Shown here in pieces: positions 37,900-49,800 of a stretch of 64,000 bases of DNA; positions within the stretch are counted from its first letter, which is position 1; each line of letters opens with the position of its first letter. The notes under the pieces are model-generated. The model searched no databases, had not been told where the DNA came from, and saw only the letters and a list, made by a program, of their open reading frames with translations. Source of the stretch: Bostrychus sinensis (Eukaryota > Chordata > Actinopteri > Gobiiformes > Eleotridae); assembly GCA_020698575.1 (NCBI GenBank), contig CM036252.1, positions 25,993,206 through 26,057,205 of the forward strand, written 5' to 3'. The translations under genes were made by a program, and so were the position numbers.

Positions 37900-38010
37900 A
37901 CCCATGTTGTGTGTATGTTGATGTGTGTTGTTGTGTAAGATGCAGCACCACGTGCCCAAGAAAAATTTCCACTATGAGGGATAATAAAGTATATTTTACC
38001 TTACCTTACA
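37900..38010 (+). repeat. LINE-type tail fragment
   Basis: An AAATTTCCACTATGAGGGATAATAAAGTA-type ending followed by short 'cctta' repeats resembles the common 3' end of fish LINEs (Rex/L2 type, from memory). Confidence 0.45.
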
Positions 38011-40834
38011 ATGTTTACACATAGACGAGAGGGTCAGACTGTGGACTTCATCCTACTCCTTTTGAGCACTGTGAAGTATAAATTATTTTGTTACATTTCA
38101 ACATTATTGTATATTCTTTTCTCAAAACTATCAACTATATTTTCTATAAGACACTTTATGGCACGTAGATACTATATTATCAGACAATTCATGACAATAT
38201 TAATGAATTGCTTTTAGTTTAAATAATGGTTTCACTTTAATGTAAGTTTGTACTTCAATGTCAGGTTTTTGTATTCCAGATAAAATAATGGTGCCTCTCA
38301 TTGCAGGTGTTTGTTTGCACGTTAGCATTTTTCTAATAAGGTAAGCTGTTGCTACTGTCAACATTTTTGTATAAATATTGTGTAATAATGCTGTCCATAT
38401 GACAAATTATTGCAATCTGTTTAAAAACCTTTAATGGCACTTAACAATTGGTTTTACTGTGTTGTTTGGGAGCTAAATATGGTGGTCAATTTGTTTGCTA
38501 GCTTACAAGTAATTACAAATAGTCTTTAAAATATGCAGGCTGATCTGAAACTAAACTTTGGGTCTTTAACAGTCTATATTGGGTTCCATGGTTGTTTATG
38601 ATTTGTTTTGTAGTCCTCCTAAAAAGCACAGTGCTAATGAGGCTTTTCCCCAGCTCCAGCGGCGCAGGCCACCATTCAACCATTAAGTCAATTAAGACTG
38701 GACTAAGGGTGTGTGTTGGGGGTCTCTCTTTCATTTGGTTCTAATTAAAGCACAGGAAGTAGAGCACAACACTCACCTAGCTCAAGGCTGGACACAGTAC
38801 GCTCACGGTGGAGCTCTGGAAGCCATTTGCACATCTGGCCTTACTCGAGACATGTAGCCTTGCGTTTATCGGGTTTAGAACTCATAACAACACATCAGCA
38901 CAATTTAGATGAAGATTTACTGTGCTTTCTTCGCTCTGAAAGTCTCATCTACTGCTTCTAACATTTCAGTTGTGTTTAAAATGTGTTTTTAAATAATTGA
39001 AGACGCATTTCAGATTTGGTCAGGTTTGGAAACCTTGTTGGTTATTTGGCTATGCTTTCCTTTGCTCAGTATAGGCTAGTCAGTGAATTATGGATGGAAT
39101 ATGGAAGACAAAACATGCATATACTGTACTTTTACATTTGTCATAAAATCTTGGCTTGAGCATTTTAATTTAAATACAGTTCATTGTCTTGCAGTGTAAC
39201 AGTAGTAGTGCGCCTACATCTGAGCCAGGAGATTTTTGGCTCAATCCCCAGGTCGGTAGACGTTTTTACTTGAGTGCATAGTCTTCAAGTAGTCTGGCTT
39301 CCTGAACTGGTCGATCTAAATGACCCCTAGTGAAAATGTAAGAGGGAATTGTTATTTATTAGTGTGCGTCCAACTGTCAGCCATGAAATTAATGGGCTAT
39401 TGCAGTGTACGTAGCCCGTTCTGGGATAGGCTCCAGTCACCCAAGAACTGGAATAAGAGGTAGGAAAAAATTCTGAAAGATGTAAGGTTACTATTGTCAA
39501 ATGTTTTGTACAAATACTGTGCACTGATGTCTGTTGTGAACTTTGTGCTTTTAAGGACACCTTAGTATTGTTTTTACTGTATTTCTGGGCGGCTAAATAC
39601 ACGTGGTGATTTTCCTAGCTAACTTGCAGATAATGTAACATCCTGTTTTATCTCTCCACCAGCCACCTGTGACAACCCCATTTTCCTTGGACAAATACAT
39701 TATTTTGGATCTTCTTTAGATAATCTACCATGACACAGCACAGCACAGTTACAAATTATAAGTATTCAAAATGAGCTAGCTTGTCCGCTCAAAGACTAGC
39801 AATGCAAACCCCATAGACTTAACATAACGCCCAGGTTGATAACACACTTAAGGAGGAGAATGAGGCGGAGGTAGGTTCCACAGTGTTTTGTCCTTGTTCC
39901 TTGTTCAAGTTCACTCTGTGGTCGGGTGGTGGCAGGTGGCTCAGAGCGGCTCAATAGGCGGCGGCCATCACACATGGCTAACTTATCAGAACCGCCACAA
40001 AGAAGGCGGCTTGCCACACTCGCCGCTGTAATCTCTGCCAGTGATGAGACTTTGATTCAGACGCTTTCACAACATTTGTCCACTGTTTTTTTTTTTTTTC
40101 CTTTCCTGTCCCGGCCTATTGTCTGAGCGTGTACAGACGGGGTGGGCTGGCAGGGGTCATGGTTCGCCGGCCCGCCTAGATCCATCAAGAGGAACAAAGC
40201 AGGGGGAAGAAGGAGCAGTGCCAAGTTGAACCCCCCTTTCCCCAAAATCAAAGAGCATGCAGGTCTGGGCTCGGGATCCGCTCCAAAAGGCTGGAGGTCT
40301 GAGGCAGGCGAGGGAGGGAGAGGTAGGGCGGAGAGGAGAGAACAATAATCAAATCCACCACAGGCTGGTGATGACATATGGAACAAACTTGGACTTGACT
40401 TGAACTGATCTTAACTTGGAGCAGGGCAACTCATCACATGTAACAGACACAACATGTACAGTAAAGTTTCTCTTTCATTTGATCAAATATTCCTTTTTCA
40501 TTAGACCCTTCCACGAGTGATCAGTTAAACCACGCTCACATTTTGCTGACATTAATACCCAGTGGTCTTTCGGATTCATTTTGTTGAGAGAGCAAACTGG
40601 TTCTGCAACTTCTTGTTCAGCACAACATACCACTTGAATGATTTAGCATGTAGCCTTTAGCTTATCTATTTAGCTATTAAGGAAATTGCATACCATGGAG
40701 CCAATTGTTGAAACTTGGACATAAAAACATTGCATTTTACCTAGTTGTAGAATTTGCATATTTGTAAGGCAGACTGTGATTTCACAGTCTTTGATAAGGA
40801 AGCACAGGTCCTAAATCTATCTGTTATTATCCTT
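38011..40834. other. Intergenic sequence between h2az1 and mllt3 (left part)
   Basis: No gene recognised. There is an L2-type tail near 39385-39460. A comparatively GC-rich, CpG-containing stretch at about 39840-40345 and a patch at about 38640-38700 look non-repetitive and might be regulatory. Open frames over 39796-40386 occur on both strands and have no recognisable domain. Confidence 0.45.
39385..39460 (+). repeat. Degraded L2-type LINE tail
   Basis: Contains TGGGATAGGCTCCAGTCACC and an AGAACTGGAATAAGAGGTAG ending, as in the tails at 25590 and 43588. Confidence 0.6.
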
Positions 40835-41182
40835 CAGTGGTGGAAGAAGTACCCAATTTCTTTACTTAAGTAAAAGTACAGATAAAGGAGCAAAATTTTC
40901 CTCAAGTAAAAGTATAAAAGTACTGTATGTCCTGTGGGATTTTGCTGAGAGCTTTGCTGAAATTAACAAACCAGTGCAACAGAAGACAACTGAATTTGTC
41001 AAGGAGGTATTCTATCTTATTTTGATGTTTACAATGGGTACTACTTTGCTGCATCTTTTCTGATAAGGTACTGTGTATCTACAACGAGGGCACAGTAAAA
41101 ACATATGATTTTAAACAAAAGCTCAAAATACTTTATTCTGTTGAAGTAACAAAGTGCTTTTACTTTGTTACATTCCACAGTG
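40835..41182. mobile_element. hAT-like MITE with CAGTGGTGGAA ends
   Basis: The left end CAGTGGTGGAAGAAGTAC and the reverse complement of the right end CACTGTGGAATGTAAC are similar. Flanking octamers TTATCCTT / TTATCTCT match at 6 of 8, consistent with a hAT target duplication. The interior is rich in 'aagtaaaagta' words typical of this fish MITE. No coding capacity. Confidence 0.7.
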
Positions 41183-42164
41183 TTATCTCTTGCCCCTTCA
41201 TGTGATATTGATGTTTAATTTATATCCTGCCACTTGTAGCCTATAGCTGGGGTTACCTAAATTCCCTCCCTGCTAAAATATAGCAGCTAAATTTCATACC
41301 ACTTGCTAATGTTCTCTACCATCAGCAGCACACACATTTAGTCAGATGGTCGTCATGGGCGCAAAAGTAGATTATTTGTGATTTCCAAATATGTATTACC
41401 TAGATTGTCAATTGTGCTTGGCTTTTGGAGAAAGCCAAACTGCCCCTAATGGTATGAAATATATTTTTTATATAAGTGTGCACCTTCCATGAATGTGATT
41501 TGTATCTAAACGGAAGGCTGGCTGCTTCCCCCTGTCCCTCTCTTTGAAGTCTGCTTGCTTTTGTTCTTTACATAACTTGATCTGATTTTTGAAAAGCCAA
41601 TTTGTATGCATTCAGTCTGCAGGGGGGTAAAGGGTACCAAGGTCTGACAAGCCACCCAGAATTCAACACTGGAGCAGACAGGAAGGTCAACATGGCTGGC
41701 CATGGGGGGGACAGGAGACACAAGCCAGCCAAAAGCATATGATACGTGTCTTTGGGTTATGGCAACTCTGCAAATTTGCTGACAATGGCCGAGTGGCCAG
41801 GGGGCTCAAATCCTTCTGCAAACAGGGGCAGGCAGCGCTTTGGTGGTCTGTTTTTGGCTGTCAACTACTCCATTGGAAGCAGGGCCATCCAAAGGTTCTT
41901 CAGAAGGAGGGGCAGATATGGTCATCTCAAAATCAACACAGAATGGTCTGTTTATAAATATGTTAAGTTGTTAAATTCTTAATACTATGTGAAAGTGTAG
42001 AAAACGTTATAGATTTTCAAAATAAAAGAGGATTAGTCAGTATGTAGGTTAAAATAGCATGAGAGACAACAAGAATAGACAGAAATCATTTTAGACTTCA
42101 TGAAAGTAGATGAATTCAGCCACAGGAAGCCACAGGACAGAGAACTCTTTGTGCCAGTCTCAAG

Positions 42165-42305
42165 CCTTTATAAATGGAGAGGGTTGCATCACAGGAAAGG
42201 CATCCGGTGTAAAACCTATGCCAAATCAGTGTGTGAGTCACTGCACACTAGGAGGCAGATGGTCCCCTGTGGCAAACCTGGAAGGGAAAAGCTGAAAGGA
42301 AAGAA
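42165..42305 (+). repeat. LINE-type 3' tail fragment (RTE-like, tentative)
   Basis: AAATGGAGAGGGTTGCATCA, GGCATCCGGTGTAAAACC and a CCCTGTGGCAAACC...GGGAAAAGCTGAAAGG end give the complete tail pattern shared with 6973-7130 (inverted) and 29040-29175. Confidence 0.6.
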
Positions 42306-42429
42306 GACTTAGAAAAGTCCTCAGTCCTAAGAGGCTTTCAAATAATTGTAATGGTTCACAGACTTGAACTAATTAATGAAAGAAATCAAAATATAATTCA
42401 TAGTCATTAACTTATTTTCAATGGCTGGG

Positions 42430-42700
42430 ATACCATAAGAATTTGTATGGGTTGGAGCGGAGCATATTCCTACATTGGGCCTGAGATGGAGTGCATCCTG
42501 GTTAATTATCAGTTGGTTGCAGGCCAGACAATTAGAGACATACACTCACTACCTACAACAACTTTAATTGTGTATGGACAATTTAAACTAAAGTGAAGGA
42601 AGATGGAATTACTAGCATGAACTTAGGTAGCCACACAGAATGGACACAGAAAGGCTGGCCTGGGGATTGAACCCATGACCTTGTGGTTTGCATGCAAGAC
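42430..42700 (+). repeat. Degraded L2/SINE-type repeat
   Basis: GGTTGCAGGCCAGACAATTAG, ACTCACTACC...AATTTAAA, CCACACAGAA...ACAGAAAGGC and GATTGAACCCATGACC occur in the order seen in fish L2-type 3' regions. Strongly diverged. Confidence 0.5.
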
Positions 42701-42927
42701 AAGTTGTCAAGCCAGTATATATATGTAAATACATCTAGGTACAATCTAAGTGTGTTTAGTATTTGTTTAGGAAGAAATGAGAAGAAACTTACAGTACATG
42801 TAGATCTGTCTGAACGGTATTGCAAACCTCTGTCAAGCCGTTACTTTCCTCACAGGTAAGACGTGGATCTGTACTCTTAAGTACTTCCTTGCGCCGCTTT
42901 CTGACTTGGGTCTGGAGCCTCAGTTAA

Positions 42928-43140
42928 GGGGGGGGGGGGGGTTTCTGCCTGAACTTGGCCTCGTGCCAGGGTGACAATCAATGTCTCTGTGTCTCTTCTG
43001 CGGGAGATTATTTGGAAGGTCTCCCCCCTTTTTATTGGAGGAAATGCTCTTTGGAAGCTCAAACAGGATGTCCCGCTGGCTGGCCTGGTCTCTGAACCGT
43101 TCCTGTGCCCCCCCCCCCCCCCCCAACCCCCCACCCTCAG
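42928..43140. repeat. Poly-G and poly-C runs 166 bases apart
   Basis: G14 at 42928-42941 and C17 at 43108-43124 (followed by further C-blocks) lie on the same strand and could pair, or each could form quadruplex-type structures. Open frames here with poly-Pro/poly-Gly are artefacts of these runs. Confidence 0.85.
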
Positions 43141-43587
43141 GCTCCATTCTTCCTCTGCGTCCCCACCACCACCAACCTCTCAGCCCTATTCTCTCACAAG
43201 AAAATAGCTCAAATTAATCCAGGCTTCTAAGCAGCCACTTTTCTTTTTCTTGTCTCCATTTAGTTTGGAGAGTCGAGGAATGTTGCTGCTTGTACACCAG
43301 AGGCTAAAGATTGTTGCTAGAATTGCTAAGCGCTAATAGTTGTGCTTATATTGGTAGCTAATTGTAATTGTAGTTGCTAAGTTGGTACCAAGACTAAATA
43401 GCAACATTGTAACATGTTTAAAACCAGTCTGTGCAACTTTTCTACCTAATTGTGTGTTAACATTACAATTCATACATCTATTTATGCTCCTTAAAATTAC
43501 AGATTCAATCAAAATTCACAATATGCCACAATAGACTGTTTCATGACTCAGAAGTATTCATCTTTTAAGTTAAGGAGCGCAGATATG

Positions 43588-43712
43588 ACATTTTCTTCCG
43601 CTTATTCCCGTTAGGGGTCGCGGGTGACTGGAGCCTATCCCAGTAACTTTGGGCCGTAGGCGGGGTACACCCTGGACAGAGGCCAGCTTGTTGCAGGGCA
43701 AGTGCTTTTATA
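43588..43712 (-). repeat. L2/V-SINE-type LINE tail
   Basis: The reverse complement of the conserved tail: TTCCGCTTATTCCCGTTAGG, GGTGACTGGAGCCTATCCCA, GGCGGGGTACACCCTGGACAG. The best preserved of the three copies in the window. Confidence 0.8.
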
Positions 43713-44404
43713 TTTTACTCTTAATCAGTGACCAAGATGAAAAGTGACCAGATGTCCCTATTTAATCGGACAGTCCCAGTTTTAGGCTCCTTGTCCCTTG
43801 TTCCAACACCGATCTGTAAAAAAAACATATGTGCCAGTTTTCAACAAACCATGTCCCAGTTTTCCCCATTTTAACCAAGGGATACGTTTATGGGACACCT
43901 AAAAACATGAATCCAAAGACGTTTTTCAATAAACAAATTTCCAATGTCATTATTTTTATCAATAAATTGCCATTATATTTAAAACTTAAGCACCAGGGCT
44001 ATGCTAACTGTGTATCGACCATTGTTAGTCCCCAGCACCATCTTGGCCAGCAAAAAGCTCCTAATATATTTTTCACCCAAGGCCATTTGGTTTGACCTCC
44101 TTACCACTTTTGAAAGTTAGATTTCCTCCTCATAAATTGACAAAGTAACTTATTATATTAACATGGCCGCCGCTGTCGTACTGGTGTCAAGGTTGAACAA
44201 TGTCCCTGGAAGTATCTAATTTTATTTAAGCTCTTGGCTCATTTAATATCTGTAGATTAGTTTCAGCATGCTAAAAGACACTGCTACCTAATTAACTAAT
44301 TATGTAATGACTTTCAAAATTGTGAAAGTCATGACATTCATTTTTTGGATGTGATAGTCGTGTTTCAAGAAGGCTGCCGACTGTTAAAAATACAAATCAT
44401 TAAA

Positions 44405-44455
44405 TGGACATGTAATAGCTACTTGGATGGGAGACTCCAGGGTTATGTCTCGGTA
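44405..44455 (+). repeat. 5S rRNA-like fragment
   Basis: TACTTGGATGGGAGAC (44420-44435) is identical to the internal promoter C-box segment of vertebrate 5S rRNA and is preceded by 'TAG.' as in 5S. The rest of the 120-nt gene is not recognisable, so this is a fragment: a 5S pseudogene or the head of a 5S-derived SINE. Confidence 0.5.
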
Positions 44456-45618
44456 AGATGCATGATAGAGGCTGGTGAAAGCATGGGGGATCCCTTCTCC
44501 TTAGAAAATACAATAAAATGGATGTTGAATAAATGGGGAAACTGGAAGACATCCAACACTCAGACCACCCACTTAGGCTGACAGTACATGCACAGCACAT
44601 CATCCTGAAGCTGACCGGAAGAACATGTGATCTCACAGACCAATAACTCTAAATAAATGGAGTTACAATGTCTAAATGGCTGCATTAACACAAGAGAAGA
44701 AGACAGCAGCATTGATGAACAGGACTGGTAATAAAAACAAAACAAAACAAAAAAACAGTGCAATTTAGGCCCTTCTATGAGAGACAAAATCAAACATACT
44801 GCACTTTTGGTGACAAACTGCATGTGCAGTATGTTTGTATGTTCCCATTCTTTATGAAATAAAGAAGCATTTGTAACGTGTTGGATGGCTTAAGCCCGAG
44901 TATACATTTGTAAAACTAATGTTATGCCATAGTTCTCAAACTACTGTACTTTGGCATAAAATAAAAATTCAGTAAGTTTTAGCATGAAGCCTTTAGATTA
45001 TGTAGCAGTGATTGCTTTATAAATTAAATGGCTAAATACACTTGTTAATCTTTGCTGCCTAGTAATTGACATTACATACGTTCACATTTATTTTGTAGGT
45101 TGCTAGCTGCCAAGACCATCTTGTTGAGTCATAATTAGCAATTTTTGGTGACTAATACTAACTGACCTTAGATAACGGGGGATTCTCTACTAAAATAATT
45201 TTAAGTACAATATGCACAAATTAAGGTGATTAAAATACAACACTCTTGAACATTGTACAGAATATTTATTGTTTGGCCTCTAAATACACAAGAAATGAGA
45301 CACACAGGGGACTGAACCAGTGTCCTCTGTCCCAAATGAACCCAATGCTCAAAAATTACAACCTCAGAAATGGCTGCAAAATAAATAACAGTGTTTCTCA
45401 CCTGTAATAGCAACTGTAAAAGAAATGTGCCGTTTTCTGATGAGGAAAAGTAATACATGTCATGAACTCCAAAACATTAGAACTGCTTGATTTAACAGAA
45501 AAGAGAACTCACTGGTGAAAAAAGTATTTCATGAGCCTTTGATGATAGCTTACAACAACTCTGTTTTGTAATCAGTTTTCTCCCAAAGCCAAAAAAAAAG
45601 ATGGAATTTTCAGTGTTT

Positions 45619-45636
45619 TTTATTTATTTTTTTATT
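45619..45636 (-). terminator. mllt3: Candidate mllt3 polyadenylation signals
   Basis: Three overlapping or near AATAAA hexamers on the minus strand (complement of TTTATT at 45619, 45623 and 45631) are the first such signals after the stop codon, implying a 3' UTR of roughly 1.05 kb. Inference only. Confidence 0.4.
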
Positions 45637-46675
45637 GAAAACAATTATTCAAGGTGAATAAATAAAATTCAAATCTTTGGGCTGTTATCTGCCAAGAATT
45701 CCTTATTTAAAAGGCTTTCAGTTTGGTTTTAATTATTGGAGAGTTAGTAAAAGTAGAAATGCATGAAGACTACATTATAATATTTTCATTCTGCACTTGT
45801 CTAAGATAATTAAATCATTATAAATCAAAACATTAATTTCGATTGGAGGCTTGATCAAATGTGATTTGCATCAATCCTTTGCATAATAGCCAGATATTAG
45901 TTATACTGACATTACATTTTGTCTCTTTTTTGTCAGTTGTGATGCTTTGTCAGCTTAAAATAAATTTCAGATTAATATGTTGCCAAAGGCAGACTGCTCA
46001 ATGGATTTACAAGGTGCTTCAAATTTGTTCCAAAATTAAATTGCATATTTAGGAACAAAATATTAATTTGTCATCAATTCCACTCTCTCATTTGGGGGTT
46101 TATGTGGTTCAGCTTGACACGCACAAGCTGATGTTGTAGTGTTTGGTTCCTACTGGACAGAGTAGACTTTAAAGTGGACCGTGGCAGTGATAAAAGTGAT
46201 GTTTGCTTCAAACAGGCTGCAAATGGTAGTTCATCCTACTGTTAAAACAATTATCACTTTTAAGACCAGCCCCAAGTGCTTCAACAATGTCTCATTTTGC
46301 CATTTTTTCCTTTTTTGCCATTTTAAACACACACAGCTGCAAATTAAATTCAATAAATAAGACCTACAATGTTGTAAAGCAATGTTGACCATGCATCCAT
46401 CACAAAGAACACAAAGCAAAAACATGGTAACAATATGCACATTCATCAGGAGCACAGGCCCCTGATTTATCAAGTAAAGAGTTCAAGGCTTTCCAGGTGA
46501 TCTCCTGATCCACAGGGCCGTCCCACACACCAGCCCTGCTTTCTGGAGTGGGACGCCCCTCTAATTCAGAGAGGGTCCGGTCCATGGCCACAGCGGGACT
46601 TCTGCGTTAGAAGCCAAAGTGGTTCCAGAATGTAAAAAAGTGTGTGGAGACAGTGGGCAGCCAGCTGCTCTAGGC

Positions 46676-46807
46676 TCAGGACAGTCCTGTTGTCTCCAGG
46701 TAACTCTGGAGTTTCCTCACCGTGCTCCGGTCCAGGGAGCACAGGTCGAAGTCAAATGTAGTGTTTGTGATGTGGAAGTGTCCTGTCTCCTCGATCAGGT
46801 TCACTAT
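46676..46807 (-). CDS. mllt3: mllt3 last coding exon (end of ANC1-homology domain, stop)
   Basis: 43 codons and TGA: IVNLIEETGHFHITNTTFDF, DLCSLDRSTVRKLQSYLE, TTGLS. Acceptor ttttgcag. Nearly identical to mammalian AF9 over the AHD; the terminal TTGLS differs slightly. Confidence 0.97.
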   Translation of the reverse strand: MVNLIEETGHFHITNTTFDFDLCSLDRSTVRKLQSYLETTGLS

Positions 46808-49800
46808 CTGCAAAACACAAGCACAACAATAATTTGAATTATTTTGGTCAGAGCAGGTCTTCTGAGATTGCTTTAAAGTGTTATGTCACTGACACTGAAG
46901 AGACTGAAGTCTGCAATTCAGATGGCAAATAACTATCCACGTTTTTTTGTGGCCCTACACCTCCAATTTTTGGCTTTTAAAGATGTTGCCAAGCCCACCT
47001 TTATGTATTCTGTCTTTGTAATAAAGTTTGTCAGCTCCTATGAGAATACAAACTTCTCTTTCTACATTTCCTCAGAGTGGTAGGTGGAAAATTGTCTTAT
47101 TTTCTCCATTTCCTTTCCTATTCCATCAGATGAGCCTCCAGAAGTGTGTTGCCCCATGTGAAGACATGCTGTGTGCATTAGCCTGCTCCCTGTAGTAAAC
47201 ACAGTGCCAGTATGTGGTCCCAGGCTGGTGTGGAGCACCGAGTTAATCATTCCCATCTCCTGAGCAGGAAGTGGGGCTGCTGGCTGAACTAGAGATTACA
47301 CTGATTACTGTGCGACTTGTGTATAGGATGCAGTTCTGGATGGATTTGGAGCCAGCGCTCTTGTCAGGAGAGCGAGGAAGAAGTTGGCAGCCACCGCTGG
47401 CTGCTCTGTTAATGCCGTCATCTGATAGCCTCAGAGAAAATAAGCAAGAAACAGGCAAGCTCTGGTGGAAGCAGGTTAACCAAATAATTTATGGCTTCCA
47501 GATGAAGCAGCAGATTACAGAGGATCTGTAACACATCACAGTTTGCTGTTTAATCCAGCGTTCAGAGGAGAAAAGGCACACAGGGGCAGAGTGCTGACAA
47601 CAGTCAAAACTCAAGTCTTCTGACATTTAGGTTTAACTGGATTTCCTGGACATACATTATTAGACGTATGTACTGCATTTACTGGCAAACTACTGTATAA
47701 TTTCACAGTTGACACACTTTTATAAATGTTCTATTGTGGTTGTTGTTGATAGTGAAGGCTTATGAGCTGATTGGCACTGACACAGCTCAGCATTGACAGG
47801 TGAGGTGTTGGGATATGAATTAAGCCCAACTTAAACTGCTGAGCTAAAGAGGTTTGGTAAGCCGTTGTAATAAAACTAGTAATGTGTCAGTGAAACTGAT
47901 TTCAGAGACAATCTTCAGCTATTTTCTTTGTGTTCTGGTGTCATTTGAAGACTTGAAAACAACTCAACGGTACAGGGATTAGTATAGCTGAGATTTACCC
48001 AAGCATAACCCTAAATACAATCCACCAGTGCAGTGGTTAGACTTCAGTGCTCTGTGTGAGGTTATGTCTATAGAGCTAAAACACTATGTAAACACTACGC
48101 TATGCAGTAGCATAGAGCCAAAACATGACCAATGCACCCATAATATAACCAGCATTTGTGGCCATCAGCTGTATTTTGTTTTGATCCTGTGTGCCCTAGA
48201 GCAGTGATTCTCATTTGGTGGTGAAGACCCAAATTGGGCCAGATGTAGGTTGATAATAGTTTCAATATTGAGCTTACTTGAAGCATAAATACAGTTTTAA
48301 TGACATAAAATGTTAAACATGCATAAAACAGTCACACAAGCACATGTGACATGAAAAGGTTTTAGTAAGGTAGGTGAACATGTTGTGAGGCTGTATAGTA
48401 AAATAAGGCTGATTTGTACTACATTTATATTCTCATTTTCAAAAGGTAAAAGCATGCAAGTGTGATGGTAACCTGTGATTTCAAGCAGGGAGAGCACACA
48501 ATTGCCTCACAACAGCAATGACTTTAATTTTCTGTACAATACATTTTACTCTATTGTCTTGGGAGACTACAGAAATCACACACTCTTCTCACACTGCAGG
48601 GCGTACAATATCTGGTCATGATTCAGATTGATAATTAAACAGTGAGTTATTTCCTCTTGGACAATTATTTACTTGAGTAATGCAGCCAGGTCTGCTGTTC
48701 CAAACGCTGGTGAATTTAACATATCATGCTGATGCTAATGTTGTGGTGACAGCGTGTTCATCAGCCCCGACAGCCCAGGAGAATTTACATATCCACACGC
48801 CCACCTTTTTTACATTTTTGTGCAAGTAGGACATGAGGGACGAGGGATTTTTTACCAAGGCAAATGAGGCAGGCTGGTGTAGTGTGAATATTTAAATGAT
48901 TTAGCACGGCTCACCTGTTGAAGTATATGGCCTTCTCGTAGTGTCATGAGTCGTTTGTGGAGTTCCACCAGCTCGTCCAGGTAAGCCTAGGAAACACACC
49001 AGGCTGTTGTCATTACAATGCTCTTGTCAAAAAGTTGAACAAAATAATGACGTAGAAAATGAGGTACAAAAACATGCACCTTGTCACATTCCATGTTTTT
49101 GCTCTTTTCCTGCCTGCTCTGCTTGTTGGGGCTTTTCACCTCTAGAATCTGACATACAAATATGAGTATTTAGATGTCACACTTAAAGGATTAATTTATT
49201 TTCATCTCCTTAAGTGTACAATACTCAAAATTTTCTTTAATAAAAATGTAGTACTTCTTACCTGGTTATTAGTAGTCTTGAGTAAAGGTGGGGCCTCATG
49301 GCGGGAGGGGGGCGGCGATGAGGAGCTGTCACTCTCACTGCCATCACTCAGACTGACCCTGAGCAGTAAAAAGACGAGAGGCAAGCTGTTATGTCTGTGT
49401 TAGAGCAGGTGCTGACATGTTGAGGAAACACAAGGCGTCCAGGTGATGACAGTACCTCCTTAATGCTCTAATCTAATGGAGGTACTTACTGGGAGACTGT
49501 TTCAAGCCATATACCACACAGCTGAAATGTGGGCCCAACATTAGATTTGAACTGTATTCTGACACAGACATTTGGTACCAATAGACCATATAATACAACT
49601 AATATTCTGCTTGGTAACGCTACCTGCGTTGATGGTGATGAGAGAGGTGATGAGTATGTGCTGGTCTCTCTACGTCAGACTCCATGTCCTGATCATCTTC
49701 ATCCTCTGAGTCATCATCGTTGTCATCTGAGTGGAGATCCTGCATGACTGACTGGAGAGGGCCCAGCACTGTAACACAACAACAACAACAACAGGAAAGG

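Noticed and set aside
42877..43217. Gly-rich and Pro-rich frames
   Set aside because: Produced by the G14 and C17 runs.
47243..47531. Open frames on both strands as an extra mllt3 exon
   Set aside because: The flanking exons join in phase without it, and neither frame has AF9 similarity. At most a conserved non-coding stretch.
49141..49144. TAG at the start of the 69-bp mllt3 exon as the splice acceptor
   Set aside because: Its use would place TGA in frame (AGG TGA). The AG six bases upstream gives ILEVKSP, matching AF9.
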